DNA of 64,000 bases from Pacificibacter marinus (lineage in GTDB: Bacteria; Pseudomonadota; Alphaproteobacteria; Rhodobacterales; Rhodobacteraceae): contig NZ_JAHKPK010000055.1 in assembly GCF_018860665.1 (NCBI RefSeq), positions 62,001 through 126,000 on the forward strand. Reading direction: 5' to 3'. Shown here one piece after another: positions 1 through 10,036 of the stretch. The notes beneath the pieces were generated by a model that did no database searches, was not told the DNA's origin, and worked only from the letters and a program-made list of their open reading frames with translations. Positions within the stretch are counted from its first letter, which is position 1; every line of letters starts with the position of its first letter. Both the position numbers and the translations under genes were made by a program.

Positions 1-1
1 C

Positions 2-820
2 ACTTGGACCAACGGCGTTTTGCAATACGGGTTGTTTTCGCAGCGTGAAGCCTTTTGGAATGCGCCGGGGTATCAAGCCGAAGGTCTGCCCACAGGCAAA
101 GAGTTGGAAGTGCTCGAACGGGTGCGAGATCATCTGCCCGAAGAGATTTTCACCGAAGAACCGCGTATGCCACATACCTCTGGTGAACGCCTGATGGATC
201 GCGGCAACCTGCGCAAAGCGCTGGGGTTGATGGCTGAAGCAGGTTGGACGCCCGGCGATGACGGCAAGCTGCGCAATGCCGCAGGGGAAACATTGAAAGT
301 TGAGATCTTGCACTATCTCGCGTCTTGGGATCGCATCATCAATCCTTACGTTGAAAACCTGCTCGCGCTGGGCGTTGACGTGACCTACAACCGCGTCGAT
401 CCGAACGAATATCAAGCGCGTTCGCAAAGCTTCGACTACGATATCATCTACAGCGGCTATGTTAGTTCCTTTGAAGAGGACACAGACTTTTCGCAAAAAT
501 ACAGCTGCGAAGATCGCAACGACATCTTTAACCCTGCGGGGTATTGTAGCGAGGCCATCGACGAGATTGGCGACATTCTGCTTGAGGCCAAAAGTTTTGA
601 AGATATGCAATCGACCCTGCGCGCAGCAGACCGTATTTTGCGCGACGAGTATTTTATTGTGTTGGCGCATATGAATGATACGGCTTGGGTCTCTTACTAC
701 GATATGTATGAACATCCACCGGTCGATCAATTGCCACCGCTTGGCAGTGGTGTTTTGGATACGTGGTGGGTGAATGCAGATAAAGCCGAGACGCTCAAAG
801 CGGCTGGCGCGATCAAGTAG
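2..820 (+). CDS. yejA: YejA-like peptide ABC transporter substrate-binding protein, 3' part
   Basis: C-terminal 272 residues or so of a family-5 (SBP_bac_5) periplasmic solute-binding protein; the reading frame is open to the window edge, so the start and signal peptide are missing. The visible part has the family look, with Trp/Tyr-rich stretches such as FDYDIIYSGY and a terminal region ending in TWWVNADKAE. It is followed after 62 bp by two permeases and a double-domain ATPase in the yejB-yejE-yejF order, which identifies it as the binding protein of a microcin C/oligopeptide importer. The family captures peptides in the periplasm. The assignment rests mainly on context plus overall similarity; the exact ligand cannot be read from sequence. 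Confidence 0.85.
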   Translation, partial: TWTNGVLQYGLFSQREAFWNAPGYQAEGLPTGKELEVLERVRDHLPEEIFTEEPRMPHTSGERLMDRGNLRKALGLMAEAGWTPGDDGKLRNAAGETLKVEILHYLASWDRIINPYVENLLALGVDVTYNRVDPNEYQARSQSFDYDIIYSGYVSSFEEDTDFSQKYSCEDRNDIFNPAGYCSEAIDEIGDILLEAKSFEDMQSTLRAADRILRDEYFIVLAHMNDTAWVSYYDMYEHPPVDQLPPLGSGVLDTWWVNADKAETLKAAGAIK

Positions 821-834
821 CAGATAGAAAAACA

Positions 835-850
835 GGGGCAACCAAGCCCC
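835..850 (+). other. Small intercistronic hairpin between yejA and yejB
   Basis: GGGGC at 835-839 and GCCCC at 846-850 form a 5-bp stem with a 6-nt loop in the 62-bp gap after the binding-protein gene. No T-run follows, so it is not an intrinsic terminator. Such hairpins often protect the 3' end of the binding-protein message so that it outnumbers the permease message. The yejB ribosome binding site (GGAAGGA) lies downstream of it. Confidence 0.3.
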
Positions 851-882
851 GAGACGAGAACAGGTGGAAGGACCTCTGAAAC

Positions 883-1977
883 ATGGGAGCCTATATTCTT
901 CGGCGGCTTTTGCTGGTCATACCAACGCTGTTGGGCATTATGATCGTCAATTTCACGCTGACCCAATTTGTGCCCGGCGGACCGATTGAACAGGTCTTGG
1001 CCGAAATCAATGGTGAAGGCGATGTCTTTGCTTCGATCAATGGCGGTGGTGGCGATGCCGCTGGGGTTGAAATTCAAGGTGGCGCGTCCACCTCTGAATA
1101 CATTGGCGCACGGGGCCTGCCGCCTGAGTTCATCAAAGAACTTGAAGTGCAATTTGGGCTGGATAAACCACCGCTTGAACAATTCCTGCACATGATGTGG
1201 AACTATGTGCGGTTTGACTTTGGCGAAAGCTATTTCAAATCCGAAGGCGTGCTGGATCTGGTCTGGGACCGACTGCCTGTGTCTATCTCGCTGGGCCTTT
1301 GGGCGACCTTGATTTCCTATCTGATCTCGATCCCTTTGGGCATTCGCAAAGCAGTGAAAGACGGATCAAGGTTCGATACGTGGACCTCAGCCATCATCAT
1401 TGTCGCCTATGCAATCCCCAGCTTTTTGTTCGCCATCATGCTGGTCGTCGTCTTTGCGGGTGGGTCCTATTGGCAAATCTTTCCTTTGCGCGGGTTGACC
1501 TCGGCAAATTTTGACGAGCTGACGTTATGGGGCAAAGTGGTCGATTACGCGTGGCACATCACCTTGCCGGTCTTGGCGATGCTGATCTCGTCTTTCGCAA
1601 CGCTGACGCTTTTGACCAAGAACTCTTTCTTGGACGAAATCCGTAAACAATATGTGGTCACGGCCCGCGCCAAAGGCCTATCCGAGAATCGCGTGATGTA
1701 CGGCCATGTGTTTCGCAACGCGATGTTGATCGTGATCTCAGGGTTTCCGGCGTTGTTCTTGGGTGTGTTCTTCTCTGGCTCGTTGATTATCGAGACTATA
1801 TTTTCGCTTGATGGCATCGGTCGTTTGGGGTTTGAAGCCGTGCTCAGACGCGATTATCCCGTGATCTTTGGCACGATGTTTTTCTTTGGTCTCATTGGCC
1901 TGATCGTCGGGATTCTGTCTGATCTGATGTATATTTTTATTGATCCGCGTATCGATTTTGAAAAGAGGGATTCATGA
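883..1977 (+). CDS. yejB: YejB-like peptide ABC transporter permease
   Basis: Inner-membrane permease of 364 residues, the length expected for YejB. The N-terminus ([16 protein letters not shown]) is the standard first transmembrane helix of the DppB/OppB family, followed by a periplasmic segment and a C-terminal BPD_transp_1 domain with about five more helices. The EAA loop is visible around [22 protein letters not shown] (about residues 258-279). A glycine-rich stretch near residues 50-65 lies in the periplasmic insertion typical of YejB. The stop overlaps the yejE start in ATGA, so the two permeases are translationally coupled. GGAAGGA precedes the ATG. Confidence 0.93.
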   Translation: MGAYILRRLLLVIPTLLGIMIVNFTLTQFVPGGPIEQVLAEINGEGDVFASINGGGGDAAGVEIQGGASTSEYIGARGLPPEFIKELEVQFGLDKPPLEQFLHMMWNYVRFDFGESYFKSEGVLDLVWDRLPVSISLGLWATLISYLISIPLGIRKAVKDGSRFDTWTSAIIIVAYAIPSFLFAIMLVVVFAGGSYWQIFPLRGLTSANFDELTLWGKVVDYAWHITLPVLAMLISSFATLTLLTKNSFLDEIRKQYVVTARAKGLSENRVMYGHVFRNAMLIVISGFPALFLGVFFSGSLIIETIFSLDGIGRLGFEAVLRRDYPVIFGTMFFFGLIGLIVGILSDLMYIFIDPRIDFEKRDS

Positions 1978-3080
1978 GACTGTCTCCGCTCAACCAGCGC
2001 CGCTGGCGCAATTTCAAATCCAACCGCCGTGCTTTGTGGTCTCTTTGGATTTTCACCGGACTGTTTGTCTTATCGCTGTTCGCCGAATTTATCGCCAACG
2101 ACAAACCTATCTTGGTGCAATATCGCGGCAGCTATTACACGCCGATTTTCAACTTCTATCCTGAAACCGAATTTGGCGGTGATTTTCGCACCGAGGCTGT
2201 ATACCGCTACGCCGAAGTCGAATGCCTGATCACAACCGGCGGGCTGGTGGACTGCTTTGACGACCCCGAAGGGCTGATTGCGGATGCACAAGACGGCGTG
2301 GTCGACGGCGCGCCGATTGAAAAAGGCTGGATGATCTGGCCGATCATTCCCTATTCCTTCAACACCCAAGTCGAGGGACCGGGCGCTGCTCCGTCTCCGC
2401 CCACCATGCAAAACTGGCTTGGCACTGATGACACCAAACGCGATGTCACCGCGCGGGTGATTTATGGGTTCCGCATTTCGATCCTGTTCGCGCTGGCTGT
2501 GACCGCGGTGTCCTCTGCCATCGGCATCGTCGCAGGGGCCATTCAGGGCTATTTCGGCGGACGTGTCGATTTGATTTTTCAACGTGTGTTGGAAATCTGG
2601 AGCTCAACCCCGCAGCTTTACGTGATCATCATCGTCTTTGCCATTTTGGGCAGATCGTTTTGGTTGCTCGTGTTCGTGACCATCCTGTTTGGTTGGCCAG
2701 CTTTGACGGGCGTGGTGCGCGCTGAATTTTTGCGGGCGCGCAATTTCGAATATATTCGTGCGGCGCGGGCGCTGGGTGTCTCGAATTGGACCATCATGTT
2801 CCGCCATATGTTGCCAAACGCCATGGTCGCCACCGTCACCATGTTGCCGTTCATCATGACAGGGGCCATCGGCACGCTGGCCAGCCTCGATTTCTTGGGC
2901 TTTGGTCTGCCCACATCATTGCCGTCTTTGGGCGAAATGACCGCGCAAGCCAAACAGAACCTGCAAGCCCCGTGGTTGGGCTTTACCGCCTTTTTCACCT
3001 ACGCGGTTATGCTGTCGTTGCTGGTCTTTATCTTTGAAGGCATCCGCGACGCATTTGATCCCAGAAAGACCTTCCAATGA
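1974..3080 (+). CDS. yejE: YejE-like peptide ABC transporter permease
   Basis: Second permease of the importer, 368 residues. It has an N-terminal helix near residues 22-40, a long periplasmic segment (about 50-150) that is the hallmark of YejE compared with ordinary DppC/OppC proteins, and a BPD_transp_1 core with the EAA loop around [20 protein letters not shown] (about residues 260-280). It forms a heterodimer with YejB in the inner membrane. The start overlaps the yejB stop and the stop overlaps the yejF start, so the three genes form one tightly coupled operon. Confidence 0.93.
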   Translation: MRLSPLNQRRWRNFKSNRRALWSLWIFTGLFVLSLFAEFIANDKPILVQYRGSYYTPIFNFYPETEFGGDFRTEAVYRYAEVECLITTGGLVDCFDDPEGLIADAQDGVVDGAPIEKGWMIWPIIPYSFNTQVEGPGAAPSPPTMQNWLGTDDTKRDVTARVIYGFRISILFALAVTAVSSAIGIVAGAIQGYFGGRVDLIFQRVLEIWSSTPQLYVIIIVFAILGRSFWLLVFVTILFGWPALTGVVRAEFLRARNFEYIRAARALGVSNWTIMFRHMLPNAMVATVTMLPFIMTGAIGTLASLDFLGFGLPTSLPSLGEMTAQAKQNLQAPWLGFTAFFTYAVMLSLLVFIFEGIRDAFDPRKTFQ

Positions 3081-4684
3081 GCCTGTTGTCGTTTGAAAAT
3101 CTGCATGTGTCGTTCAAGCAAGATGGCGGATTAAGCCCTGCTGTGAAAGGCGTGTCATTCGATGTGAAAAAAGGCGAAACCGTTGCTTTGGTCGGGGAAT
3201 CTGGATCAGGGAAATCTGTCACCGCTTTGTCTTCTGTCAGCTTGCTGCCCGACAGTGCTGTGATAAACGGCTCAATCAAGTACAATGGGCAAGAGTTGTG
3301 CGGTGCGCCCGAGGCTGATTTGCGCAAACTGCGCGGCAATGACATTAGCTTTATCTTTCAAGAGCCGATGACCTCGCTTAACCCGTTGCACACCATCGAA
3401 AAACAACTGGCTGAGATTTTGCTGGTTCACCAAGGTCTGCGTGGCCAAGAGGCGCAAAATCGCGTCATCGAATTGCTAACCCAAGTGGGCATTCATGAAC
3501 CCGAAGGGCGTCTTAAAGACTATCCGCATCAACTGTCTGGCGGGCAGCGTCAGCGCGTGATGATCGCCATGGCGCTTGCCAACGGGCCTGATCTATTGAT
3601 CGCCGACGAACCCACGACGGCTTTGGATGTGACCATCCAAGCGCAGGTTTTGACGCTATTGCGCGACTTGCAGGCCTCTATGAGCATGTCGATGTTATTT
3701 ATCACCCATGACCTTGGAATCGTGCGCAAATTGGCCGACCGCGTCTGCGTGATGAAAAATGGCGAAATTGTTGAAGCGGGCGTGACCAAAGACATCTTTG
3801 ATGCGCCGCAACACTCCTACACCAAAATGCTGCTGGACGCTGAAACCGTGGGCTATCCCGCGCCTGTACCTGACGATGCACCAGTGATCACCGAGACCAA
3901 GGACCTGCGCGTGTGGTTCCCCATTCAACGCGGGCTGATGCGACGCACGGTTGGCTATGTCAAAGCGGTGAATGCCGCGGAATTCTCTATACGCGCTGGC
4001 GAAACTGTTGGTGTGGTTGGCGAAAGCGGATCAGGCAAAACCACGCTGGCGCTGGCGATGATGCGCTTGGTCGACGCTGACGGGCCGATTGTGGTGCTTG
4101 GAAAAGACATCCAAGGCTGGTCGCAAAAACAGGTGCGGCCTTTGCGTGCAGACATGCAGATCGTGTTTCAAGACCCCTTCGGATCTTTGTCGCCACGCAT
4201 GACCGTGGCTGAAATTATCGCCGAGGGTCTGAGCGTGCATGGCTTGGGCGAATACCCTTCGGCCGAGGCCGCTGTGATCGAGATCATGACCGAGGTCGGC
4301 ATCGATCCCGACACCCGCAATCGGTATCCGCATGAGTTCTCAGGCGGGCAACGCCAACGGATCGCCATCGCGCGCGCCATGGTGTTGCGCCCTAAGCTAT
4401 TGGTGTTGGACGAGCCGACCTCTGCATTAGACAAAACGGTTCAAGTGCAGATCGTCGCGCTTTTGCGTGCTTTGCAAGTGAAACACAAGCTGGCCTATCT
4501 GTTTATCTCACATGATCTAAAGGTTGTGCGCGCACTCAGTCACAAAGTGATCGTGATGAAACGTGGCGATATTGTTGAGGCAGGGGAGGCCGCGCAAATT
4601 TTTGACGCGCCAGCTGAGCCCTATACCCAAGCCTTGATCGCGGCGGCTTTTGATTTGGCTGTGAAAGAGGGCGCAGAGGTTTAA
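3077..4684 (+). CDS. yejF: YejF-like ABC transporter ATPase with two fused nucleotide-binding domains
   Basis: A 535-residue fused ATPase. The first domain has Walker A GESGSGKS at residues 40-47 and signature LSGGQRQR; the second (from about residue 275) has Walker A GESGSGKT and signature FSGGQRQR. Both have intact Walker B segments ending in DEPT. The oligopeptide-transporter C-terminal regions follow each domain. It powers uptake through YejB/YejE. The start overlaps the yejE stop (ATGA). This is the last gene of the operon and is followed at once by a terminator-like hairpin that overlaps its stop codon. Confidence 0.94.
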   Translation: MSLLSFENLHVSFKQDGGLSPAVKGVSFDVKKGETVALVGESGSGKSVTALSSVSLLPDSAVINGSIKYNGQELCGAPEADLRKLRGNDISFIFQEPMTSLNPLHTIEKQLAEILLVHQGLRGQEAQNRVIELLTQVGIHEPEGRLKDYPHQLSGGQRQRVMIAMALANGPDLLIADEPTTALDVTIQAQVLTLLRDLQASMSMSMLFITHDLGIVRKLADRVCVMKNGEIVEAGVTKDIFDAPQHSYTKMLLDAETVGYPAPVPDDAPVITETKDLRVWFPIQRGLMRRTVGYVKAVNAAEFSIRAGETVGVVGESGSGKTTLALAMMRLVDADGPIVVLGKDIQGWSQKQVRPLRADMQIVFQDPFGSLSPRMTVAEIIAEGLSVHGLGEYPSAEAAVIEIMTEVGIDPDTRNRYPHEFSGGQRQRIAIARAMVLRPKLLVLDEPTSALDKTVQVQIVALLRALQVKHKLAYLFISHDLKVVRALSHKVIVMKRGDIVEAGEAAQIFDAPAEPYTQALIAAAFDLAVKEGAEV

Positions 4685-4697
4685 AACCTCTGCGCCC
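4669..4697 (+). terminator. Hairpin terminator at the end of the yej operon
   Basis: GGGCGCAGAGG (4669-4679) is a perfect inverted repeat of CCTCTGCGCCC (4687-4697), with a 7-nt AT loop that includes the yejF stop codon. The following sequence is T-rich but interrupted (TTATCTATATCT), so termination may be incomplete. The dac gene converges on it from the other side. Confidence 0.65.
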
Positions 4698-4735
4698 TTA
4701 TCTATATCTCGAAATGTTCTGGGGAAGGCGACGTC

Positions 4736-6295
4736 TTAGGACGATGGGCCCATCGTTGCACAGGTGTTGCCGCGCGCCTCCAGTTTGCGACAAGTCAGTG
4801 CCGCGACCTCTTGGGACAGGCCTAAGAAATTCGCGTCATAGCCGCCTTTGCTGCGGGTGACTTTACGCAAGGCACCATCGAGGTTTTCAAGCTCCGATAA
4901 GGCTGTTTTCAACAGGACTTTACGTGCCTCATATTCCGACCCATAGGTGCCAATATTCACGCCCCAATGACGACTGCCCGATGTGGATATCCGCGTGACG
5001 ACTTCAGGTGTTGTGCTGACAAATGCTGGGGTGACCGGCGCCGACACAGGTTCGATTGAGGCCAATTGCAGCGTGTTTGGGCGCGCTTTCGGTCGATATG
5101 CGGCCATACCGCTGGGGGCCACGACATCAGGCGTTACGGCGGCGTCTTGCATCAAATCCGTAGCAATGCTTGTCGCTGCATCTGCCGCTGCCAGAACCGC
5201 ATCCGCTTGATTGGCTTCGGCGACCACATCGAAAATATCGTCAGACATGGCCAGCAACAGGTTCTCTTGTTCTGGCGCGAGTGCGCGCAAGGGGCGCATT
5301 TGTGGCAAGGGGCTTGAGGCCATGGTGATGCGCGCGCGTACAATTTTTGATGCTGTGTTTGGTGTGCGGCCCGAATCCGCGACCATAACAGCCCCCGTGG
5401 ACGCCTTGCCCATATAGGGCGGGCGTTGGGGTTTGTGCACGGCCACATTGGTGCCTGCGCGTTTGAACCCTAGATCCATCAATTCAGTCACCCGTGCATT
5501 TCGGGTGATGGTGGAACGCCCGCCAAAGACCGTGGTGATGATGCGCTCTTGGCCGTGTTGAGCTGAGGCGACAAGGTTAAAACCAGCAGCAGAGGTGTAT
5601 CCTGTTTTGATCCCGTCCGCACCTTTATAGCTGTTCAGGAAGCGCGAGTTGGTATGGGTGACGGTGCGCACGCCTGCATCAGCTGTTTTGCGCGAAAAGA
5701 GGTTATAATAGTCAGGGTAGTCGTAAAACACATGACGCCCTAAAACGGTCATGTCGCGGGCTGTCGACAGATGGCCACTTTCAGTCAATCCGTGGGCGTT
5801 TTTAAAGGTGGTGCGTGACATGCCAAGCGCCTTGGCTGTGCGGTTCATGCGGCGGGCAAAGGCCGCTTCGGACCCTTCGATCGCTTCGCCGATGGCCGTG
5901 GCAGCATCATTGGCGGATTTCACGGCTGCTGCACGGATCAAATAGCGCAGCTTGATTTTTTGTCCCGCTTTGAGACCCAAACGTGAAGGCGGCTCAGAGG
6001 CGGCCTGGCGCGAGATCGTGACCATGGTGTCTAGTGAAATTTCACCGTTCTCAATCGCTTCAAACGCGATGTAGAGCGTCATCATTTTGGTTAAAGAGGC
6101 AGGATGCAATCGGGTGTCGGCATTACTGGCATGAAGAACTTTACCGTTGCGCGCATCCATGACGAGCGCCGCATATTCTGCGGCCATTACAGACTTGATC
6201 GGGATAAGCCCCAAGATCAAAGCGATAAGCATCACGGAAAAAATGCTCGTGGAGCGGGCGCACGTTTTCACGCGTGCTTGCACGTCTCTTGCCAT
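4736..6295 (-). CDS. D-alanyl-D-alanine carboxypeptidase (peptidase S11) with C-terminal SPOR domain
   Basis: Low-molecular-weight penicillin-binding protein of 519 residues. It trims the terminal D-Ala of peptidoglycan stem peptides in the periplasm. Signal peptide about residues 1-39 (hydrophobic core ending SVMAAEY). All three active-site motifs are present: SLTK at 67-70, SAN at 127-129 and KTG at 230-232. After the catalytic domain comes a low-complexity Ala/Pro linker. The last 75 residues or so (WGVNIGTYGSEYEARKVLL onward) look like a SPOR peptidoglycan-binding repeat, which would recruit the enzyme to septal glycan. Similar DacC-SPOR fusions are common in Rhodobacteraceae. It is transcribed alone. 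Confidence 0.93.
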   Translation of the reverse strand: MARDVQARVKTCARSTSIFSVMLIALILGLIPIKSVMAAEYAALVMDARNGKVLHASNADTRLHPASLTKMMTLYIAFEAIENGEISLDTMVTISRQAASEPPSRLGLKAGQKIKLRYLIRAAAVKSANDAATAIGEAIEGSEAAFARRMNRTAKALGMSRTTFKNAHGLTESGHLSTARDMTVLGRHVFYDYPDYYNLFSRKTADAGVRTVTHTNSRFLNSYKGADGIKTGYTSAAGFNLVASAQHGQERIITTVFGGRSTITRNARVTELMDLGFKRAGTNVAVHKPQRPPYMGKASTGAVMVADSGRTPNTASKIVRARITMASSPLPQMRPLRALAPEQENLLLAMSDDIFDVVAEANQADAVLAAADAATSIATDLMQDAAVTPDVVAPSGMAAYRPKARPNTLQLASIEPVSAPVTPAFVSTTPEVVTRISTSGSRHWGVNIGTYGSEYEARKVLLKTALSELENLDGALRKVTRSKGGYDANFLGLSQEVAALTCRKLEARGNTCATMGPSS

Positions 6296-6537
6296 AATAT
6301 ATCTGCCTCATTTTATCGGATCGTTTCGCCCGACTTATTGGGTCAGCCTAGCACAGGGTTTGAAATGAGAAAACTCCCAATTTTCAAAGGGTTTCAAGGG
6401 ATGCATTGGTGCAACGCTATATCTTGTATGGTGAATGCGCCCGTCCGCTACATATCTTTTTTGAAGGCTGCGTAAAACTTTGAGCGTAAATTTGGTCGTA
6501 AAAAGGAAACGGTGAAAGAAACGGTGCATGAAAGACC

Positions 6538-7236
6538 TTAAAGATTATCAATCAAGGCGGGCAGGGCGCGCAAACTGTTCAATTTTCGGTACTTCGGGTG
6601 CCCAGTTGGTGGCTCGGCATGCTCAATCGCCCAAGTGATATTATGCGGGACAAAAACGCCCCAAGCGCCTGCCTCGATGGGGGCAATGACATCGGATTTC
6701 ATCGAATTCCCCACCATCATCGCCGAATCAGCAGCGATGCCGCGGGCGGTAAAAATATCCGCATAGACGCTGGGAATCTTGGCCGACACGATTTCAACAC
6801 CATCGAATAATTCGCCCAAACCTGATTGTGCCAGTTTGCGTTCTTGGTCCAGCAGATCGCCTTTGGTGATCAACAAAATATCATGGGTTTGCGCGAGTTG
6901 CGCCACGGTTTCTGCAGCGCCTTCCAACAAGTGAATAGGGTGCTGCAACATGTCTTGGCCTGCGGCGATCAGTTCCTTGATCACAGAGGCGGGCACGCGT
7001 TCTTCGGTGACTTCAATCGCGGTTTCGATCATCGACAGCACAAAGCCTTTGATGCCAAACCCGTAGTGGCCGAGGTTGCGCCGCTCAGCCGCCAAGAGGC
7101 GATCTGCCAGATGGTCTGCATCTGTATATTGTGCCAAAAGCTCGGCAAACCGGTCTTGTGTCATGCGGAAAAAGGCCTCATTTTCCCACAAAGTATCATC
7201 TGCATCGAAGGCAATTGTCGACAATTTGGTGCGCAT
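6538..7236 (-). CDS. HAD-superfamily hydrolase (phosphatase-like)
   Basis: A 232-residue HAD hydrolase. Motif I FDADDTLW (about residues 9-16) supplies the nucleophilic Asp and the acid/base Asp; motif II is ITKGD; motif III/IV lies around MMVGNSMKSDV with the metal-binding aspartate. A helical cap is inserted after motif I, as in subfamily I phosphatases. The ATG at 7236 is chosen over a start ten codons upstream because MRTKLSTIAFDADD is the usual N-terminus. The substrate cannot be deduced. It is divergent from clpS and shares a short intergenic region containing the palindrome CCCCTAGGGG (7254-7263). Confidence 0.85.
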   Translation of the reverse strand: MRTKLSTIAFDADDTLWENEAFFRMTQDRFAELLAQYTDADHLADRLLAAERRNLGHYGFGIKGFVLSMIETAIEVTEERVPASVIKELIAAGQDMLQHPIHLLEGAAETVAQLAQTHDILLITKGDLLDQERKLAQSGLGELFDGVEIVSAKIPSVYADIFTARGIAADSAMMVGNSMKSDVIAPIEAGAWGVFVPHNITWAIEHAEPPTGHPKYRKLNSLRALPALIDNL

Positions 7237-7336
7237 TTTATACCTCTCCTGAACCCCTAGGGGCATAACCCCCTTTATTCGTGTGAAAAAGGGTCTATAT
7301 AAAGCGCCCGAACACTGATTTTTTCGACTGACCCGA

Positions 7337-7696
7337 ATGGGAGCACCCAGCGTGATCCACTTGCCTTATAAAATGTCCGACAAAGACGACCATTTTGACG
7401 ATGGTGACCTTGGCTTGGCCTTGAAAACAAAGCCAAAAACCCAACGCCCGCCGATGTATAAGGTGATGCTTTTGAATGACGACTACACCCCGATGGAATT
7501 CGTTATTCTGGTGCTGGAACGGTTTTTCGGAATCGGCAGCGCTAAAGCGACAGAGATTATGTTGACTGTTCACAAAAAAGGTCTGGCCGTCGTGGGCGTG
7601 TTTGCCTTCGAAATTGCCGAGACAAAGGTGGCCCAAGTGATGGATTTCGCCCGTCGCCACCAACACCCGCTGCAATGCACAATGGAAAAGGAATAG
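7337..7696 (+). CDS. clpS: ATP-dependent Clp protease adaptor ClpS
   Basis: Adaptor that binds N-degron substrates and delivers them to ClpAP. The ClpS core is unmistakable: [16 protein letters not shown] (about residues 41-56) contains the NDDYTPM segment that lines the N-degron pocket, followed by the helices around [12 protein letters not shown] and a C-terminal end at [11 protein letters not shown]. The length of 119 is normal with a flexible N-terminal extension. An in-frame ATG at 7373 is an alternative start, since neither position has a clear ribosome binding site. clpA, often next to clpS, is not adjacent here. Confidence 0.93.
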   Translation: MGAPSVIHLPYKMSDKDDHFDDGDLGLALKTKPKTQRPPMYKVMLLNDDYTPMEFVILVLERFFGIGSAKATEIMLTVHKKGLAVVGVFAFEIAETKVAQVMDFARRHQHPLQCTMEKE

Positions 7697-7717
7697 GCGT
7701 TCGCGCCGACCCTGCCA

Positions 7718-8698
7718 ATGGTATCCCCAAGACTTTCCCTCGTCCTTGATGGACAAGACCAGCCCAATCGGGTCGTGGTCTATCGCCCGCGTTCCGATGC
7801 CGATTACAGTGGTTTCGGTGATGCATCCGTGCAAATTGTTCAAGGGTTCAAACCCGACTTTGCCGCCTTTCAATCGCTTGGGTATGACACCCGTACAGCG
7901 GCTGAGGGATCATTCGATCTGGCCATTGTGGCTGTGCCCCGTGCCAAACGCGAAGCCCGCGCTTTGATTGCGGATGCGGCCATGCGCTCTGTGCGTGTTG
8001 TGGTTGACGGGCAAAAGACGGATGGCATCGACAGCCTGCTTAAAGATGTGCGCAAACGCGCCGATGTGACTGCACTTGTGTCAAAGGCGCATGGCAAAGC
8101 CTTTATGTTTGAGGGCGGCGACTTTACCGACTGGGCCGATCCCGGAGCGTTGAACGCCATCGATGGGTTTGAAACCCGACTTGGCGTGTTTTCTGCGGAT
8201 CGTGTGGACAAAGCCTCTGCGGCGTTGGTCGCGGCTTTGCCAGACAAGCTGCCGTCAAAAATTGCCGATTTCGGGGCGGGCTGGGGGTACTTGTCGCGCC
8301 ATATCTTGGCGATTGAGGGTGTGAAAAAACTGCATATTGTTGAGGCTGAAGCCACGGCATTGGAGTGCGCCCGCGCCAATATCACGGATGACCGCGCTGT
8401 GTTTCATTGGGCAGACGTCACAACGCATGAAGCCAAACCAGCCTATGATGGCATCATCATGAACCCGCCATTTCACACCACACGTGCCGCCGACCCTGGG
8501 CTTGGACAAGCTTTCATTGCCTCTGCTGCGCGCTGTTTGGCCCCGCATGGGCATCTGTGGATGGTGGCCAACCGCCACCTGCCATACGAGGCGACATTGA
8601 GCGAACATTTCGGGCTTGTCGCTGAAATTGGCGGCACGCCAGCCTTTAAAATTCTACAGGCGTCCAAGCCTCTTCGCACCGGCAAAAGAATGTCGTAG
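7718..8698 (+). CDS. rsmC: RsmC-like class I SAM-dependent methyltransferase
   Basis: A 326-residue protein with the two-domain layout of small-subunit rRNA guanine-N2 methyltransferases. The N-terminal half is a degenerate methyltransferase-like domain. The C-terminal half carries the SAM-binding segment DFGAGWGYLS (about residues 187-196) and the catalytic NPPF motif at residues 249-252. E. coli RsmC makes m2G1207 in 16S rRNA; the same role is inferred here from architecture. It follows clpS by 21 bp in the same direction and may be cotranscribed. The rRNA specificity (RsmC versus RlmG-like) is not settled by sequence reading alone. Confidence 0.8.
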   Translation: MVSPRLSLVLDGQDQPNRVVVYRPRSDADYSGFGDASVQIVQGFKPDFAAFQSLGYDTRTAAEGSFDLAIVAVPRAKREARALIADAAMRSVRVVVDGQKTDGIDSLLKDVRKRADVTALVSKAHGKAFMFEGGDFTDWADPGALNAIDGFETRLGVFSADRVDKASAALVAALPDKLPSKIADFGAGWGYLSRHILAIEGVKKLHIVEAEATALECARANITDDRAVFHWADVTTHEAKPAYDGIIMNPPFHTTRAADPGLGQAFIASAARCLAPHGHLWMVANRHLPYEATLSEHFGLVAEIGGTPAFKILQASKPLRTGKRMS

Positions 8699-8727
8699 TC
8701 TTGGCATACTAGAATTGGAGATTCGAT

Positions 8728-9540
8728 ATGAGCTTCTCGATCGCAGGAAAAACCGCTATTGTGACCGGCGCCGCCAATGGCATTGGCCTAGCGATTGCAC
8801 GTCATTTCGAGGCCCAAGGCGCGAAGGTTATGTGCGCGGATATGGATGAAAGCAAACTGGCGGATGAATTTGGCGATGCTGGCATAGATGATGGGTCATC
8901 TATACGTTACTTTGCTGGTGATTTGCGTAAAAAGCTTACCATCGCCAATCTGTTATCCGCCACCATCGATGCCTTTGATGGTGTCGATATTTTGATCAAC
9001 GCCTCGCGCCAAGTGGTGCCATGTGATCCAACAATCGCCAAAGAAGATATGGTTGAATACCTGCTTGAGCAAAACTTGATGACCAGCTTGCGCATGACGC
9101 AGCAGGTGTCAAAGTGGATGCGGGAACATTCAAAGCGTGATGAAAATCCGAACGGGCCTGTCGGATCAATCGTGAATCTGTCATCTATTGCCGCGCGCAG
9201 GACCCATCCGTCCATGATGGCGTTTTCGATCTCAAGTGCGGCGGTAGATCAAATGACCCGTTCGATGGCGGTGGCGATGGCGCCGCATGGCATTCGCGTG
9301 AATGCTGTGGCGTTCGGGTCGGTGATGAGTGCAAGTTTGCAAGATATGTTGGCGACCCATGAAGAGTTCCGCAACGAAATCATCGACAAAACGCCGCTTG
9401 GGCGCATCGCATCCGCCACAGAAGTTGCAGAGACAGTTCAATACCTTGCCTCTGAGGGTTCTGGTTTTATGACAGGTCAAATTTTGACCGTCGATGGCGG
9501 GCGTACCTTGGTCGATCCCGTCGGCAAACCCGCGCATTAA
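8728..9540 (+). CDS. Short-chain dehydrogenase/reductase family protein lacking catalytic Tyr and Lys
   Basis: A 270-residue SDR-fold protein. The Rossmann cofactor motif TGAANGIG (about residues 14-21), the NAS segment in place of NAG, and the C-terminal GIRVNAVAFGS and TGQILTVDGG segments are all present. The catalytic Ser region NLSS (to S153) is kept, but the YxxxK motif is changed. Where family members have Y-x-A-S-K this protein reads F166-S-I-S-S170, so both the Tyr and the Lys are missing. Either it is a non-catalytic homolog or it uses an unusual mechanism. It lies upstream of hemF on the same strand, separated by a minus-strand lipoprotein gene. Confidence 0.85.
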   Translation: MSFSIAGKTAIVTGAANGIGLAIARHFEAQGAKVMCADMDESKLADEFGDAGIDDGSSIRYFAGDLRKKLTIANLLSATIDAFDGVDILINASRQVVPCDPTIAKEDMVEYLLEQNLMTSLRMTQQVSKWMREHSKRDENPNGPVGSIVNLSSIAARRTHPSMMAFSISSAAVDQMTRSMAVAMAPHGIRVNAVAFGSVMSASLQDMLATHEEFRNEIIDKTPLGRIASATEVAETVQYLASEGSGFMTGQILTVDGGRTLVDPVGKPAH

Positions 9541-9546
9541 TCGGCT

Positions 9547-9921
9547 TTAATCAGGATAGGCCTGTTGGCAGGCCAACACTTGAGCATCCGCTTTAGCGGC
9601 CAAGACCGCTTCTTTCTGACGTAGAACCGCAAGTTTTGCGGCTTCGCCATCAAGGTCGATGGACTTGCGTTTGATCACGGTATCTTTCACGGCGACCCTG
9701 CAATATTTGGTGTCACCATTGGGTGTCTCGCCGCATTGTTTGCGCTCATAGTCGACGACTTCGGTCTCGACCAAAGCATAGCCGCGCGCCAGATTGCCCT
9801 CAGCTTCATTCACAAAGCTGCGCACAGCCCGCAAATCTTGCGTCGCGCGTGAAATACACATTTGCTGTTCCGAGCAGGCAGCCAACAGCAATAAGGCGGG
9901 TAGGGCGAAAAGTGGACGCAT
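9547..9921 (-). CDS. Small putative lipoprotein, unknown function
   Basis: A 124-residue protein beginning with a short hydrophobic signal and the lipobox LLAAC, predicting a lipidated Cys at about residue 16. The mature part is charged and largely helical, with four further cysteines (for example around KQCGETP, KYCRV and VLACQQ) that could form disulfides in the periplasm. I recognise no family. It is transcribed towards the SDR gene, ending only 6 bp after that gene's stop. Confidence 0.7.
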   Translation of the reverse strand: MRPLFALPALLLLAACSEQQMCISRATQDLRAVRSFVNEAEGNLARGYALVETEVVDYERKQCGETPNGDTKYCRVAVKDTVIKRKSIDLDGEAAKLAVLRQKEAVLAAKADAQVLACQQAYPD

Positions 9922-10036
9922 GTGAAACTCCTGTTGTTGGTATCATAGCGCTTATTTGCCGCGCCATAAGCGCTCTTGGCAGTGTCGGCGTAATCCTGCT
10001 AACAGATGGGCGTAAATTTGTGAATAAGGACGCCTC

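Noticed and set aside
7254-7263. CCCCTAGGGG palindrome upstream of the HAD gene as an operator
   Set aside because: It is short, overlaps the region just before the start codon, and has no repeat elsewhere in the window that would support a binding site.
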